Made by a program: the position numbers and the translations under genes. A stretch of 14,799 nucleotides of DNA from Chloroflexota bacterium (GTDB taxonomy: Bacteria; Chloroflexota; Limnocylindria; Limnocylindrales; CSP1-4): NCBI GenBank assembly GCA_021789355.1, contig JAJYJR010000069.1:1-14799 (forward strand), read 5' to 3'. Every line of letters starts with the position of its first letter. The first letter of the stretch is position 1. Under the pieces are notes generated by a model. It worked only from the letters and a program-made list of their open reading frames with translations, did no database searches and had not been told where the DNA came from. Positions 13,899 to 14,799 of this stretch are shown here, one piece after another.

Positions 13899-14325
13899 GA
13901 GACTGCACTCGGCAAGCAGAATCACGGGACGATCGTCGAGCGCACCACCTGCTATGTCCTGCTGCTCCACCCGCCGGACGGTCACGGCGCGGAGCAGGTC
14001 CGCGATGCCCTCGTCCGAGGCGATGGTGCCGCTGCCGGCCCGCCTGCTACGCTCGCTCACCCGGGACCAGGGAGTCGAGATGAGCCGCCACGACGAGTTC
14101 ACAGCGGCCGCTGGCGTGTCCGTCTTCTTCTGCGAGCGAGCCCGCCCGTGGCAGCGGGGCACGAACGAGAACACTGCCTGCTGCGCCAGTACCTCCCCAA
14201 GGGCACGGATCTGCGCGTTCACACCGCCACAGGCTGGCCAGCGTGGCGGCCGAACTCAACAGCCGACCCCGCAAGATCCTCGGCTGGAGACTCCGTCACA
14301 GCAGCTCGATCGAGGACACCTCGGA
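13899..14325 (+). mobile_element. IS30-family transposase remnant, multiply frameshifted
   Basis: The C-terminal catalytic part of an IS30-type DDE transposase can be followed across three frames. Segment 1 (about 13905-14010) reads LGKQNHGTIVERTTCYVLLL then DGHGAEQVRDALV. Segment 2 (about 14030-14175) reads LRSLTRDQGVEMSRHDEF, GVSVFFCERARPWQRG and TNENT. Segment 3 (about 14175-14230) reads LLRQYLPKGTDLRVHTA. Segment 4 (about 14240-14295) reads AAELNSRPRKILGW, and ETPSQQLD follows in yet another frame. The second catalytic Asp (nt 14065-14067) and the Glu (nt 14167-14169) survive. The first Asp region is degraded and the N-terminal DNA-binding half is absent. The family's LTWDQG reads LTRDQG. 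It cannot encode an active transposase. No terminal inverted repeats were identified. Confidence 0.85.
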
Positions 14326-14526
14326 GGAACCCCAAGGCGACCGCGATTCCCGCCAAGAGCCGGGCCACCGCCGGCCGCCGCCGGATCTCGGCGGACCGCC
14401 CGACGTCGACTCGCGAGGGCGGCAGCGCGCGCGGCGTCGGCAGCGGACGGCGATGGCTTACATGACCGAGCCCCCCAGAGGATTCCGGCCTTGATGTGCG
14501 CCCATTCAGGAGGGCGAGGATGCTGG

Positions 14527-14682
14527 TCATGCGGAGGTGCTGACGCCCGCTACAGCCGGGATCACGTCGCGGCCCATCACCTCGAGCGGCGTCATCCGGT
14601 CCGCGCCGACGACATACCCGAATACCGTCTCGATGCCCATGCCTCCGAGCCAGCGGAGCTGCTCGACGAGGTCCGGCGCCTG
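14527..14682 (-). pseudogene. C-terminal fragment of an LLM-class (luciferase-like) oxidoreductase
   Basis: On the minus strand 51 codons read PDLVEQLRWLGGMGIETVF followed by VVGADRMTPLEVMGRDVIPA and a short tail to a stop. This is the usual C-terminal end of luciferase-like, F420- or FMN-dependent oxidoreductases (of about 300 residues). A TGA lies directly upstream in frame (complement of 14683-14685), and the preceding sequence does not continue the family. No start codon or ribosome binding site fits. It is therefore a remnant left after rearrangement, next to the IS30 scar. Confidence 0.7.
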
Positions 14683-14713
14683 TCAAGCCGGGTGAGACAC
14701 CACGGTCTGGTGA

Positions 14714-14799
14714 TTACTGAGGTGGCTCCTCCTTTGGCTTGGGCGGGTTGATCCAGACCGCGGTCGGCACCGCAGGCGGGGTGGGCAGGCCGCGGACGA
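14714..14799 (-). CDS. C-terminal tail of an unidentified protein (5' partial, runs off the window)
   Basis: Twenty-seven minus-strand codons are visible before a TAA (complement of 14714-14716). They read GLPTPPAVPTAVWINPP and end KPKEEPPQ. The proline-rich tail with a hydrophilic end looks like a genuine protein terminus, and the frame is open to the window edge. I do not recognise the family. It is separated by about 30 nt from the oxidoreductase fragment, which is on the same strand. Confidence 0.35.
   Translation of the reverse strand, partial: VRGLPTPPAVPTAVWINPPKPKEEPPQ

Noticed and set aside
14219..14686. Minus-strand 155-residue frame covering the graveyard region
   Set aside because: It crosses the oxidoreductase fragment in the wrong frame and is antisense to the IS30 remnant; a short hydrophobic stretch (VARLLAGIAVALGFLRG) is not enough to support a gene.
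1..14799. CRISPR arrays, rRNA, tRNA or replication origins
   Set aside because: No regularly spaced repeats, no conserved rRNA or tRNA patterns and no iterated origin-type boxes were seen on either strand.

Overview
The window is about 70% GC. It carries MalT-type LuxR regulators, an F420-type (Ddn-like) nitroreductase, a luciferase-like F420 oxidoreductase remnant and many small unnamed membrane proteins. That mix suggests a high-GC soil or sediment bacterium, most likely Chloroflexota or, less likely, Actinomycetota. The assignment is inferred from gene content; there is no rRNA or marker gene here.

Positions 1-9337 hold two related modules in tandem. Each has a large STAND-ATPase LuxR regulator, then a CCCC..GGGG dyad, then a small protein with a DQAALYGLL core, then a flavin/deazaflavin-type redox protein, then integral membrane proteins. 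Module 1 is regulator A (cut by the window start), small protein A, the Ddn-like protein and three membrane proteins, closed by a hairpin at 4533-4552. Module 2 is regulator B (complete, probably leaderless), small protein B, a flavodoxin-like protein, one membrane protein and the first part of a second one. In both modules the dyad ends 68-69 nt before the small gene's ATG, so it is a candidate shared regulatory site.

Positions 9157-10051 are a scar. A membrane-protein gene with a good ribosome binding site loses its downstream sequence where a minus-strand VapBC-like (Phd/YefM antitoxin, PIN toxin) pair begins. The pair's start region contains TGTACA, the known core of YefM operators. Positions 10052-10335 have no convincing intact gene but are dense in inverted repeats. 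They lead into a PaaK-like adenylate-forming enzyme gene that carries a one-base frameshift near 10660-10690 and has no stop at the expected C-terminus.

Positions 12049-13797 are a two-gene ABC-2 exporter operon (ATPase and permease, 4-nt overlap), again with a leaderless-type -10. From 13800 to the end is a gene graveyard: an IS30-family transposase remnant in several frames, a minus-strand C-terminal piece of an LLM-class oxidoreductase, and the C-terminal tail of an unknown minus-strand gene leaving the window.

The clearest patterns are the duplicated regulator/small-protein/redox/membrane module with its matched dyad, and three -10-like boxes placed exactly 7 nt before ATG codons that lack a Shine-Dalgarno sequence.
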